Below are positions 15,592 through 23,402 of a DNA stretch of 43,832 bases, in pieces. A program made the position numbers and the translations under genes. Where the stretch lies: contig NZ_JAUNKD010000005.1 in the NCBI RefSeq assembly GCF_030532915.1, positions 1 through 43,832 on the forward strand. Reading direction: 5' to 3'. A model generated the notes under the pieces. That model saw only the letters and a list, made by a program, of their open reading frames with translations, made no database searches and had not been told where the DNA came from. Numbering within the stretch: position 1 is the stretch's first letter; every line of letters starts with the position of its first letter. Source of the DNA: Capnocytophaga sp. (GTDB lineage Bacteria; Bacteroidota; Bacteroidia; Flavobacteriales; Flavobacteriaceae).

Positions 15592-16043
15592 TTTATTCAG
15601 TCTAAATAACTATATTTGCACTTCATTTTACTAACATATAAATATATTCAACAATGAAAAATTTTAAATTTATGTATGGCGTGTTAGCCTTGTTTTTGAT
15701 AGCCGTAGGTTGCGGAAAAGACAACGAAACACCCACAGAAGTAATCAATGAGCTTAAAACCGAAGCTACTGAACTGATTATCACCGAAAAAGAAAGCAAA
15801 TCAGTTAAAATCACTTCCGGAAACGGAGCGTACAAAGTTGCATCGTCTGATGACAAAGTGGCAACCGCTACCGTAAAAGACAATACCGTTTCCGTTGAAG
15901 CCAAAAAAGCAGGAACTGCCAAAATTACCCTAAGCGACTCCAAGAATAAATCGCTCACAATCAACGTAATGGTAGATGCCTTAATCGCTTTGGAAGACCT
16001 GCAACAGCCCGTAACCCTAAAAATCGGAGCCGAAAAAACCATC
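15592..16043. repeat. 452-bp duplicated block, copy 1 (promoter + N-terminal coding)
   Basis: Identical, as far as I can compare, to 17365-17816 (offset 1773 bp). It spans the promoter, leader, signal peptide and first 130 codons of the lipoprotein gene. Confidence 0.88.
15611..15618 (+). promoter_or_regulatory. -7 element TATATTTG of the first Ig-repeat lipoprotein gene
   Basis: Exact TAnnTTTG match, 35 bp before the ATG at 15654. No TTG is found at the usual distance. The same promoter block is copied exactly at 17384-17391. Confidence 0.65.
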
Positions 16044-17219
16044 TCAATTAAATCAGGAACAGGTACTTATAAAGTTGTGACTGATAACGACAACATTTCA
16101 GTTTCGAACGAAAATAATACCCTGAAAATCGTTGCCAAAAAAGCAGGAAATTCAAAAATCACGATTACCGACACCAAAACGAATAAAACCTTGGTGGTTG
16201 ATGTGGTTGTGGAGCATCTTGATTTGGCAATCGCCGAAACTGCTGTAACAATGGCACTTAACACTTCAACTGAAATCGCTATAACCGCAGGTTCAGGGAC
16301 TTACGATATTGCTGTTAATAACGACAACGTAACGGCAACAATAAATGAAAACAAAGTAATAATTATCCAAAGTAACAAAGGTGGAAATTCACAAATCACT
16401 GTTACTGATAGCATTACAAAAAAGACCGCTATCATTAACGTAACCGTATCACAACCCGATTTAGGGGTTTCTGTCAGTGAACTTGTCATTACCAAAAACA
16501 CAAGCAAAACAGTTACAATAACCTCAGGTTCAAATCAATACGAAGTTACTTCTTCCAATGAAAGCATTGCAACTGTTACTCGTGAAAATCAAACCATTAC
16601 CATTAATGGCATCAAAGAAGGAACAACCACCATCACTGTTAAAGACACGCAAAGCAATCAAACAAAACAAATTACGGTGAAAATTGTGGAAAAACTTGAA
16701 TTACAAAGAACTTCATTGAGAAATCTTTATGTTAAAGATGAAGCGGGTATTCGAATAAATTCAGGAATGCCCACTCCTGAACTTTGCGTATCTGAGAATA
16801 CGGAAATCGCTGTTTTTGAACGTATTGGAAAGATGGGTGACGATAACTATATATTTTTTAGAGGTAAAAAACAAGGAACGACAATCGTTAGGGTTTCCGA
16901 TGGTACAACAACAATTAACGTCAATATAACCGTACTACCGGTGGTCAATATGACTATAAATGAAAATGAATTAACTACACTTATTGATGAAATCCAAACC
17001 ATAACGATAACAGGAAGCGGTAAATACACGTTTGCGGTAGCGAATCCGGAAATTGCACAAATCGGAGATATTGAAAATACTGGTGGCAATAGTCTTTATA
17101 CATATGTTGATATTAAAGGACTTAAAGCGGGAGAAACAACAATTACCATCACTCAAAATTCAACCAACATTAGCAAAACAATCAAAATTATCGTAGAAGA
17201 GGAAGAAGGTGATGAATAA
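15654..17219 (+). CDS. Ig-like (BIG2-type) tandem-repeat surface lipoprotein, long form
   Basis: A 521-aa lipoprotein (AVGC, Cys20) followed by GKDNE, a good surface-export signature. The mature part is a chain of ~80-aa bacterial Ig-like modules: four well-conserved ones (about 31-350) each with [IT]xSGxxxYxVxxxDxxxxTA and KxAGxxxITxxDxxxxKxxxxxV, then two diverged modules to an acidic EEEEGDE end. Compared with its neighbour at 17427, the first two modules and the fourth are nearly identical, a 79-aa unit (about 186-265) is extra, and the last ~170 residues are unrelated in detail. It has its own promoter and terminator. Such proteins are usually adhesins or surface stalks; its position after the CDC-like operon may or may not be functional. 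Confidence 0.85.
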   Translation: MKNFKFMYGVLALFLIAVGCGKDNETPTEVINELKTEATELIITEKESKSVKITSGNGAYKVASSDDKVATATVKDNTVSVEAKKAGTAKITLSDSKNKSLTINVMVDALIALEDLQQPVTLKIGAEKTISIKSGTGTYKVVTDNDNISVSNENNTLKIVAKKAGNSKITITDTKTNKTLVVDVVVEHLDLAIAETAVTMALNTSTEIAITAGSGTYDIAVNNDNVTATINENKVIIIQSNKGGNSQITVTDSITKKTAIINVTVSQPDLGVSVSELVITKNTSKTVTITSGSNQYEVTSSNESIATVTRENQTITINGIKEGTTTITVKDTQSNQTKQITVKIVEKLELQRTSLRNLYVKDEAGIRINSGMPTPELCVSENTEIAVFERIGKMGDDNYIFFRGKKQGTTIVRVSDGTTTINVNITVLPVVNMTINENELTTLIDEIQTITITGSGKYTFAVANPEIAQIGDIENTGGNSLYTYVDIKGLKAGETTITITQNSTNISKTIKIIVEEEEGDE

Positions 17220-17254
17220 ATCGTTGCGTCTATATGATAATAATATAATACTAA

Positions 17255-17290
17255 AAAACGCTCTATTTGAATAGAGCGTTTTATTTTTTT
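17255..17290 (+). terminator. Intrinsic terminator after the first Ig-repeat lipoprotein
   Basis: Stem AAAACGCTCTAT / ATAGAGCGTTTT with a 4-nt TTGA loop, followed by an A/T stretch ending in T8. Confidence 0.9.
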
Positions 17291-17364
17291 GTGGATTATT
17301 TCAGCAAAAAACTAATTTTCAGCATAATACAATTTTACTTAAAAAAATTATAAAAACAACTACA

Positions 17365-17816
17365 TTTATTCAGTCTAAATAACTATATTTGCACTTCATT
17401 TTACTAACATATAAATATATTCAACAATGAAAAATTTTAAATTTATGTATGGCGTGTTAGCCTTGTTTTTGATAGCCGTAGGTTGCGGAAAAGACAACGA
17501 AACACCCACAGAAGTAATCAATGAGCTTAAAACCGAAGCTACTGAACTGATTATCACCGAAAAAGAAAGCAAATCAGTTAAAATCACTTCCGGAAACGGA
17601 GCGTACAAAGTTGCATCGTCTGATGACAAAGTGGCAACCGCTACCGTAAAAGACAATACCGTTTCCGTTGAAGCCAAAAAAGCAGGAACTGCCAAAATTA
17701 CCCTAAGCGACTCCAAGAATAAATCGCTCACAATCAACGTAATGGTAGATGCCTTAATCGCTTTGGAAGACCTGCAACAGCCCGTAACCCTAAAAATCGG
17801 AGCCGAAAAAACCATC
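17365..17816. repeat. 452-bp duplicated block, copy 2 (promoter + N-terminal coding)
   Basis: Second copy of the 15592-16043 block. Lack of any differences in 452 bp, next to clearly diverged sequence downstream, suggests recent duplication or ongoing gene conversion. Confidence 0.88.
17384..17391 (+). promoter_or_regulatory. -7 element TATATTTG of the second Ig-repeat lipoprotein gene
   Basis: Exact TAnnTTTG match, 35 bp before the ATG at 17427, inside the duplicated block. Confidence 0.65.
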
Positions 17817-18728
17817 GTAATTAAATCAGGAACAGGCTCTTATAAAGTTGTGGCTGATAATGATAATGTTATGGTTACTCACGAAAATAACACCCTGAAA
17901 ATCGTTGCGCAAAAAGCAGGAAAGTCAAAAATCACGATTACCGACACCAAAACAAACAAAACCGTAATGGTTGATGTCGTTGTGGAACAACCCGATTTAG
18001 GTTCTTCTGTCAGTGAACTTGTCGTTACCAAAAACACAAGCAAAACAGTTACAATAACCTCAGGTTCAGGTCAATACGAAGTTACTTCTTCCAATGAAAG
18101 CATTGCAACTGCCTCCCGTGAAAATCAAACCATTACCATTAATGGCATCAAAGAAGGAACAACCACTATTACCGTTAAAGACACGCAAAGCAATCAAACA
18201 AAAGAAATTACAGTGAAGGTTGTGGAGCAATTAAGTTTAGGGGGCAATAGCCTCACAATTTTTGAAACCGGAAATGAGGCAATTGAATATGCCGGTTCAC
18301 CAACAACATTTATCTCAAAAGACCCAAGTATAGCCACAGCAAGCATCGGTGAAGATATGTACGGCACACAGGGGATTGTTATCAAAGGTATTTCACCCGG
18401 CAAAACTACTGTTGACATTTCTGACGGTGACACCACAATTACGGTAAATGTTACCGTGAAAAAAGCAGCTGATTTAGCTCTTGTTGGTTCAGATAAAATT
18501 AACCTTTCCGTAGGCGGATATGCAAGTGTTTCTTTTTTTGGAAGTAACAACATAAATGTAACAAATTCCGATGCGGGAGTGGCAACAGCTGAATTTGGTC
18601 GCCCTTATCCGGATGAAAATCAAATTTGGCATCTTGACATCAATGCAAAAAAAGCCGGAACATCAACCGTTACTATCAAAGATAATCACAACAACAAAAC
18701 GATAACTATTTCAATAACAGTACAATAA
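17427..18728 (+). CDS. Ig-like (BIG2-type) tandem-repeat surface lipoprotein, short form
   Basis: A 433-aa lipoprotein (AVGC, Cys20). Residues 1-130 are identical to the neighbour at 15654. Module 2 differs at scattered positions, the 79-aa third module of the neighbour is missing exactly at a module boundary (joined at VVVEQPDLG), the next module is again almost identical, and from about residue 272 the two proteins diverge (here SLGGNSLTIFETGNEAIEY onward, ending ITISITVQ). The C-terminal modules keep the Ig-like pattern, for example ITVNVTVKK and NAKKAGTSTVTIKD. The shared N-terminus with variable outer modules fits a surface protein whose exposed end is under diversifying pressure. Confidence 0.85.
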   Translation: MKNFKFMYGVLALFLIAVGCGKDNETPTEVINELKTEATELIITEKESKSVKITSGNGAYKVASSDDKVATATVKDNTVSVEAKKAGTAKITLSDSKNKSLTINVMVDALIALEDLQQPVTLKIGAEKTIVIKSGTGSYKVVADNDNVMVTHENNTLKIVAQKAGKSKITITDTKTNKTVMVDVVVEQPDLGSSVSELVVTKNTSKTVTITSGSGQYEVTSSNESIATASRENQTITINGIKEGTTTITVKDTQSNQTKEITVKVVEQLSLGGNSLTIFETGNEAIEYAGSPTTFISKDPSIATASIGEDMYGTQGIVIKGISPGKTTVDISDGDTTITVNVTVKKAADLALVGSDKINLSVGGYASVSFFGSNNINVTNSDAGVATAEFGRPYPDENQIWHLDINAKKAGTSTVTIKDNHNNKTITISITVQ

Positions 18729-18749
18729 AACATCATAAATAAGAAAGAA

Positions 18750-18786
18750 AAAAGAGTAGTTCACAGATTTGAGCTACTCTTTTTTA
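18750..18786 (+). terminator. Intrinsic terminator after the second Ig-repeat lipoprotein
   Basis: Stem AAAAGAGTAG / CTACTCTTTT with a loop of about 13 nt and continuing T's. Confidence 0.85.
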
Positions 18787-18817
18787 GTAAAATAACTCAG
18801 GATACTTTTAATTTTTG

Positions 18818-18825
18818 TATCTTTG
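18818..18825 (+). promoter_or_regulatory. -7 element TATCTTTG of the Gfo/Idh gene
   Basis: Exact TAnnTTTG match 26 bp before the ATG at 18852. A -33 TTG is not evident at the usual spacing. Confidence 0.55.
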
Positions 18826-18851
18826 CTCACTATTTAACAAAATTGAAAACA

Positions 18852-19814
18852 ATGAAATTAAAAGCCGGTGTTTTAGGAGCGGGACATTTGGGAAAAATTC
18901 ACTTGCGATTGTTACAACAATCTGAAAAATATGACCTTGTCGGATTTTATGACCCCAATCAAGAAATTGCTAAAAAAGTAAGTGAAGAGTTTGGTTATCA
19001 ATATTTTAAAACGATTGATGAACTTATTGATTCTTGTGATATGATTGATGTGGTTACCCCTACCCTAAACCATTTTGAGTGTGCCGAAAAAATCATTACC
19101 CGCAAAAAACATTTGTTTATCGAAAAACCCATTGCCAACACCATTGACGAAGCCGAACAAATCATCACTTTGGCAAAAAAATACAACGTCAAAGGGCAAG
19201 TAGGTCACGTTGAGCGTTTTAACCCTGCTTTTTTAGCCGTAAAAGAACAAATTACAAACCCAATGTTCATTGAGGCACATCGTTTGGCTGAATTTAACCC
19301 ACGTGGTACGGATGTTCCCGTTGTACTGGATTTAATGATTCACGATATTGACGTGATTCTCAATGTAGTAAAATCAAATGTAAAACATATTTCTGCCAGT
19401 GGAACGCTCGTTATCAGTCAATCACCCGATATTGCAAACGCCCGTATTGAATTTGAAAATGGTTGTGTGGCTAACCTGACCGCGAGCCGAATTTCATTGA
19501 AAAATATGCGAAAATCGCGCTTTTTTCAAAAAGATGCCTATATTTCGGTAGATTTTCTTGAAAAAAAGGTAGAAGTCGTTAAAATGAAAGACGCCCCCGA
19601 AACGCCGGGCGACTTTGATATGATTCTGCAAAATGCCGAAGGAGAAAGAAAGCAAATCTACTTTGAAAACCCTGAAATTCAAGCTAATAATGCCATTTTA
19701 GACGAGTTGGAATCTTTTGCCGATGCCATAAACAACAACACAACACCTATTGTTACCCTTGAACAAGGCACCGAAGCCTTGCGTATCGCCAAACAAATTA
19801 TCGAAAAACTTTAA
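18852..19814 (+). CDS. Gfo/Idh/MocA family NAD(P)-dependent oxidoreductase
   Basis: The ATG at 18852 gives a 320-aa protein (a TTG nine bases upstream is unlikely). The Rossmann motif GVLGAGHLGKIH is at the start, followed by the family blocks DVVTPTLNHFE, LFIEKPIAN (the conserved EKP near residue 95), GQVGHVERFNPAF and DLMIHDIDVILN (about 155-166, with the His-Asp pair). These proteins oxidise or reduce sugars, inositols or related compounds with NAD(P); the substrate here is not deducible. The gene is monocistronic, with its own promoter and a bidirectional terminator shared with the convergent DHS-like gene. Family call is firm. Confidence 0.93.
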   Translation: MKLKAGVLGAGHLGKIHLRLLQQSEKYDLVGFYDPNQEIAKKVSEEFGYQYFKTIDELIDSCDMIDVVTPTLNHFECAEKIITRKKHLFIEKPIANTIDEAEQIITLAKKYNVKGQVGHVERFNPAFLAVKEQITNPMFIEAHRLAEFNPRGTDVPVVLDLMIHDIDVILNVVKSNVKHISASGTLVISQSPDIANARIEFENGCVANLTASRISLKNMRKSRFFQKDAYISVDFLEKKVEVVKMKDAPETPGDFDMILQNAEGERKQIYFENPEIQANNAILDELESFADAINNNTTPIVTLEQGTEALRIAKQIIEKL

Positions 19815-19860
19815 TATCGTTTGTTGTTTTATTTTGTATAAACAACTAATCATAAAACGG

Positions 19861-19893
19861 AAAAGAGCCGTTCGGATTTCCGAACGGCTCTTT
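19861..19893. terminator. Bidirectional terminator between the Gfo/Idh and DHS-like genes
   Basis: Perfect stem AAAGAGCCGTTCGG / CCGAACGGCTCTTT with an ATTT loop. The genes on both sides converge on it. Confidence 0.9.
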
Positions 19894-19945
19894 CACATTC
19901 ATCTTAAAAAATTATAAATATGAAAAACTAAACCTTCCTGCTTAA

Positions 19946-20920
19946 TTATTGTCCTAAAATATAGGCGAAAATAAGGGGTGCTACGATAGTAGCATCTGAC
20001 TCTACGATGTATTTCGGTGTGTTAATATCCAATTTTCCCCAAGTGATTTTTTCGTTTGGAACCGCCCCCGAGTACGACCCGTAGCTGGTTGTAGAATCTG
20101 AAATTTGACAGAAATACGCCCAAAATGGAACATCTTCCCATTCCAAATCTTGATACATCATCGGCACTACACAAATCGGGAAATCACCGGCAATACCACC
20201 ACCAATTTGGAAGAAACCTACACCTTTTCCGGCAGAATTAGCTCTGTACCAATCCGTTAAGTAAACCATATATTCAATGCCCGATTTCACGGTTGAAGCC
20301 TTCAATTTCCCTTTGATGACATTTGATGCAAAAATATTTCCGGTGGTTGAATCTTCCCAACCCGGACAAACAATAGGCAAATTTCGTTCTGCCGCAGCAA
20401 CAATCCACGAATTTTTAGGGTCAATTTCGTAATATTGCTTCAACACGCCCGAATTTACGACTTGGTACAAAAATTCGTGCGGAAAATAACGCTCGCCATT
20501 CTTCTCTGCTTTATGCCAAATGTCTTCCAAATGCTTTTGTAAACGACGAAATGCCTCCTCTTCTGGAATACAAGTATCAGTTACTCTATTATAATGATTT
20601 TCAAGCAACTCCCACTCATCTTGTGGTGTAAGATCTCGGTAATTCGGTACGCGTTTGTAATGTGAATGCGCCACAAGATTCATCACGTCTTCTTCCAAAT
20701 TGGCACCCGTACACGAAATAATATCCACTTTTCCTTGGCGAATCATCTCTGCCAACGATATACCAAGCTCTGCCGTACTCATCGCTCCCGCCAATGAAAC
20801 CAGCATTTTTCCACCTTCCAAAAGATGGGTTTCATAACCTTTTGCCGCATCAACCAAAGCCGCTGCATTAAAATGCAAAAAATTCTTCTCTATAAATTGT
20901 GAAATAGGTCCTTTACTCAT
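19946..20920 (-). CDS. Deoxyhypusine synthase family protein
   Basis: A 324-aa protein with the DHS fold signatures: FLHFNAAALVDAAKGYETHL near the start, SLAGAMSTAELG, ISCTGANLEEDVMNLVAH (about 82-99), VVAAAERNLPIVCPGWEDS-like segment, GGGIAGDFPICVV, and SGAVPNEKITWGKLD near the end. The Lys of ITWGK (residue 296) aligns with the catalytic Lys329 of human deoxyhypusine synthase (SWGKI). Eukaryotic and archaeal DHS transfers aminobutyl from spermidine to eIF5A/aIF5A, a target absent from bacteria, so bacterial members probably act on a small polyamine (homospermidine-type chemistry) or another protein. That is established only for some relatives. It is monocistronic. Confidence 0.92.
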   Translation of the reverse strand: MSKGPISQFIEKNFLHFNAAALVDAAKGYETHLLEGGKMLVSLAGAMSTAELGISLAEMIRQGKVDIISCTGANLEEDVMNLVAHSHYKRVPNYRDLTPQDEWELLENHYNRVTDTCIPEEEAFRRLQKHLEDIWHKAEKNGERYFPHEFLYQVVNSGVLKQYYEIDPKNSWIVAAAERNLPIVCPGWEDSTTGNIFASNVIKGKLKASTVKSGIEYMVYLTDWYRANSAGKGVGFFQIGGGIAGDFPICVVPMMYQDLEWEDVPFWAYFCQISDSTTSYGSYSGAVPNEKITWGKLDINTPKYIVESDATIVAPLIFAYILGQ

Positions 20921-20946
20921 TTTTTTTACTCATTTGCAATTCGGGG

Positions 20947-20954
20947 CAAAGATA
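20947..20954 (-). promoter_or_regulatory. -7 element of the DHS-like gene
   Basis: On the minus strand the sequence reads TATCTTTG, an exact TAnnTTTG match 26 bp before the ATG. A -33 TTG is not clear. Confidence 0.5.
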
Positions 20955-21052
20955 CAATTTAAAAATCAAATAACCTATTTTTATTTAATTTCATAATAAA
21001 TAAAATAGTATGATTTGGTTTTCAATATTTTGTATTGCCATAACTATTCGTT

Positions 21053-21574
21053 TTATGGTAAGCTTACCAAGTGGTAAAATTTTTCAAAAATAATTTTAAA
21101 CCATTCGGTGTAATGTTGCGGATTTTGAGCGATGTCTTTTTTGATATTTTCAGGAAATTCCCACTTCCAATCGGCTACTTCATCAGGGTTAATTATCGGA
21201 TTACCATCATAATAGCCCAGTAGAATATGGTCGAGTTCGTGTTCGGTAAGTCCGTTATCGAATGGGGCTTTGTAAATGAATGAAACCACGTCGGAAAGTG
21301 CCACCGAAAAGCCCATTTCTTCCTGCAAACGGCGTTGTCCGGCTTCGATATTCGTCTCATTTTCACGCTGATGACTGCAACAAGTGTTTGTCCACAAACC
21401 CGGCGAATGATATTTATGTAGTGCCCGACGTTGCAACATCATCTCCCCTTTTTGGTTCATAACGAACACCGAAAAAGCCCGATGCAAAACCCCTTTTTGG
21501 TGAGCTTCCATCTTGGGCATCAACCCAATCGGATTGTCGTTTTCATCAACCAAAATCACTTTTTCTTCTTCCAT
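21053..21574 (-). CDS. idi: Isopentenyl-diphosphate Δ-isomerase, type 1
   Basis: A 173-aa Nudix-fold protein that interconverts isopentenyl and dimethylallyl diphosphate for isoprenoid synthesis in the cytoplasm. Visible signatures: EEKVILVDENDNPIG at the start, metal-binding His25 and His31 (AHQKGVLHRAFSVFV), RRALHKYHSPGLWTN, the active-site Cys in NTCCSHQ (Cys66 aligns with E. coli Cys67), a Nudix-like RRLQEEMGF, and the catalytic Glu in LTEHELDH (111-113). Length is normal for bacterial type 1 enzymes. It is followed by no close gene on its strand. High confidence. Confidence 0.96.
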   Translation of the reverse strand: MEEEKVILVDENDNPIGLMPKMEAHQKGVLHRAFSVFVMNQKGEMMLQRRALHKYHSPGLWTNTCCSHQRENETNIEAGQRRLQEEMGFSVALSDVVSFIYKAPFDNGLTEHELDHILLGYYDGNPIINPDEVADWKWEFPENIKKDIAQNPQHYTEWFKIIFEKFYHLVSLP

Positions 21575-21922
21575 AAAATTCTTGTTTTCAATATTTTATA
21601 AAATACGGAAACTTTTTTATAAATCTTTTAAGCTCATTATTTGTTTTTTATCCTTGTTCTTTTGTCTTGAAACAAAAGAACCAAAAATTCAAGGCTTTGG
21701 ATACTCCGCTAAAAATCAATTCATTTCGCTGAAAATCTCCAAACTTGCTCCCTCCGGTCGCTTCGAACAATGGATATTTTCTACGCTCCATTCATTGATT
21801 TTTTTAACGCTTCGTCTCCAAGGCCGAGGGGGGACGCCAAAAAACACAAAAAATCAATACTAAATCATAAAAGTTCTGTATCTAAGCTATGACCTCAAAA
21901 TGAAGTAACTGTATTACAGCAC
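21575..21922. repeat. Gene-free stretch with a dispersed-repeat-like element and hairpin
   Basis: The interval has a hairpin GTTCTTTTGT / ACAAAAGAAC (21656-21681) followed by a G/C-richer tract with AAGGCTTTGGATACTCCGC and CTTGCTCCCTCCGGTCGCTTC. I recall very similar sequence being scattered through Bacteroidota genomes, where it yields many spurious small ORF calls; this memory is not verified. A frame is open across it (21513-21863) but overlaps idi antisense and has no credible start or composition. Only one copy is in this window. Confidence 0.5.
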
Positions 21923-22447
21923 CTATTTCTTAACTTCAATAAAATCGCCCTTTTCAATACCCCATTTGTCGGACAAACCGCCGTTAATTTCCAAAACGTA
22001 CATCGCAGGGGCTTCTGACGGTAACGAAGTTTCATCAAAAGGTTTAGCATTCTTGGCTATGCTAACTACTTTTTTATCCTTATCCAAATAAATGATATCT
22101 AACGGAATTTCAGTGTTTTTCATATAAAACGAACGCATTTCTTCGTCCGAGAAAATGAATAACATTCCTTGGTTTTCCTGCATTGACTTGCGATACATCA
22201 ATCCCAAAGCGGTTTCTTCGGGCGTATCGGCAAATTCTACATCAATGGTTTTTAGCAAATTATCACCTTTAAAGATTGAAACTTCGGCTTCTTTGGTAAA
22301 TTCAATTTCAGGGGCTTTAATTTCTACCTCTTGATACGTAATCGATTGATTTTCATTTGAAACAAACGACGGAATTACATACGCCAAAGCCGCCAACGCT
22401 ACAAAACCCAATGCCAAATGCACAAAATATTTTCTAAAAAAATTCAT
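21923..22447 (-). CDS. DUF192 domain protein, exported or membrane anchored
   Basis: A 174-aa protein with an N-terminal hydrophobic segment (about 9-28, LALGFVALAALAYVIPSF) and then the DUF192 domain: FADTPEETALGLMYRKSM (about 72-89), GMLFIFSDEEMRSFYMKNTE (about 94-113), PLDIIYLDKD, and a C-terminal VLEINGGLSDKWGI. DUF192 proteins are small conserved β-rich proteins of unsettled function, often exported. It starts 4 bp after the lgt stop, so it is most likely co-transcribed with lgt. Family call is firm; function unknown. Confidence 0.92.
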   Translation of the reverse strand: MNFFRKYFVHLALGFVALAALAYVIPSFVSNENQSITYQEVEIKAPEIEFTKEAEVSIFKGDNLLKTIDVEFADTPEETALGLMYRKSMQENQGMLFIFSDEEMRSFYMKNTEIPLDIIYLDKDKKVVSIAKNAKPFDETSLPSEAPAMYVLEINGGLSDKWGIEKGDFIEVKK

Positions 22448-22451
22448 TTCT

Positions 22452-23378
22452 TTATACGCTTTTCTTTCTAAATAATAAATAAAATCCTGCTACGATAAAC
22501 GGAAGGCTCAACCACTGCCCTGTGGAAAACATTCCTAAACTGCTTTCAAATCCGCCTTGGCTTTCTTTGATGAATTCCACCGCAAAACGAATGCCCCACA
22601 AAGCCACCAAAAACAAACCAAAAATGAAGTACGGCTGCTTCTTTTTATCTGTTTTCCAGTATACAAACCACAAAATCCAGAACAAAACAAAGTACCCGAA
22701 AGCCTCATAAAGTTGCGTTGGATGTTGGTACGGAATGCTTGCCAAAACCTCTGAAAATCGCGGATCGTTGGCTATCAAATCATAAGCCTGCTTAGGCGAA
22801 TGCGTTTCTGTAATCATCATCGCTTCACGAGCCGAAATATGTCCGCCTTGCACAAATTTTACGCCCAACGGAAAACCGGCACCCACAACTTTTCCGTTAA
22901 TTTCCGAGTTGAAAAAATTACCAAACCGCACGAACATTCCGCCTATGGTAATGGGGATTACCACACGGTCTAAAATCCACGAAAGCGAAATATCTCTGTA
23001 TTTTTTGACGTACAAAATCATTGCGATGATGATTCCGACTGCCGCTCCGTGACTTGCCAAGCCCGAAAAACCTGTGAACTGAAATTCGGGTTCAAAACGA
23101 ATCGGCAAAAATATTTCCAAAATATGGTCTTTAAAATAATCCCAATCATAGAAAAAACAATGCCCAAGCCTTGCCCCGACCAAAGTTGCCACTGCCGTGT
23201 AAATGAACAAGGTATCTAACTGCTGTAAGGTCTTACCCTCATTGAGATAGATTTTTTTCATCAAGTACCAACCCAGCCCGAAAGCCACAACGAACATCAA
23301 ACTGTAATATCTAAGTGAAAAACCTGAAAATGAGAGTAATGCCTCATCAGGATTCCACACAAAACTTAACGTCATCAT
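22452..23378 (-). CDS. lgt: Prolipoprotein diacylglyceryl transferase
   Basis: A 308-aa multi-pass membrane enzyme that transfers diacylglycerol from phosphatidylglycerol to the lipobox Cys of prolipoproteins, the first step in maturing the many lipoproteins seen in this window. Signatures: LRYYSLMFVVAFGLGWYLM near the start, GARLGHCFFYDW (E. coli GARLGY region), SGLASHGAAVGIIIAM, RFGNFFNSEINGK (Lgt signature with the conserved Arg, Asn and Glu), and HPTQLYEAFGY near 219. Two adjacent ATGs (23376-23378 or 23373-23375) are equally possible starts. A DUF192 gene follows directly. High confidence. Confidence 0.95.
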   Translation of the reverse strand: MMTLSFVWNPDEALLSFSGFSLRYYSLMFVVAFGLGWYLMKKIYLNEGKTLQQLDTLFIYTAVATLVGARLGHCFFYDWDYFKDHILEIFLPIRFEPEFQFTGFSGLASHGAAVGIIIAMILYVKKYRDISLSWILDRVVIPITIGGMFVRFGNFFNSEINGKVVGAGFPLGVKFVQGGHISAREAMMITETHSPKQAYDLIANDPRFSEVLASIPYQHPTQLYEAFGYFVLFWILWFVYWKTDKKKQPYFIFGLFLVALWGIRFAVEFIKESQGGFESSLGMFSTGQWLSLPFIVAGFYLLFRKKSV

Positions 23379-23402
23379 AGATTAATTTTTTAAAGTTTCG
23401 GT

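Noticed and set aside
15623..17815. Two identical 139-aa antisense frames (15623-16042 and 17396-17815)
   Set aside because: They lie opposite the duplicated N-terminal part of the Ig-repeat lipoproteins and are identical only because the DNA is duplicated.
21513..21863. A 116-aa plus-strand frame between idi and the DUF192 gene
   Set aside because: It begins inside idi antisense and runs through a dispersed-repeat-like tract; no signal, family or start context supports a real protein.
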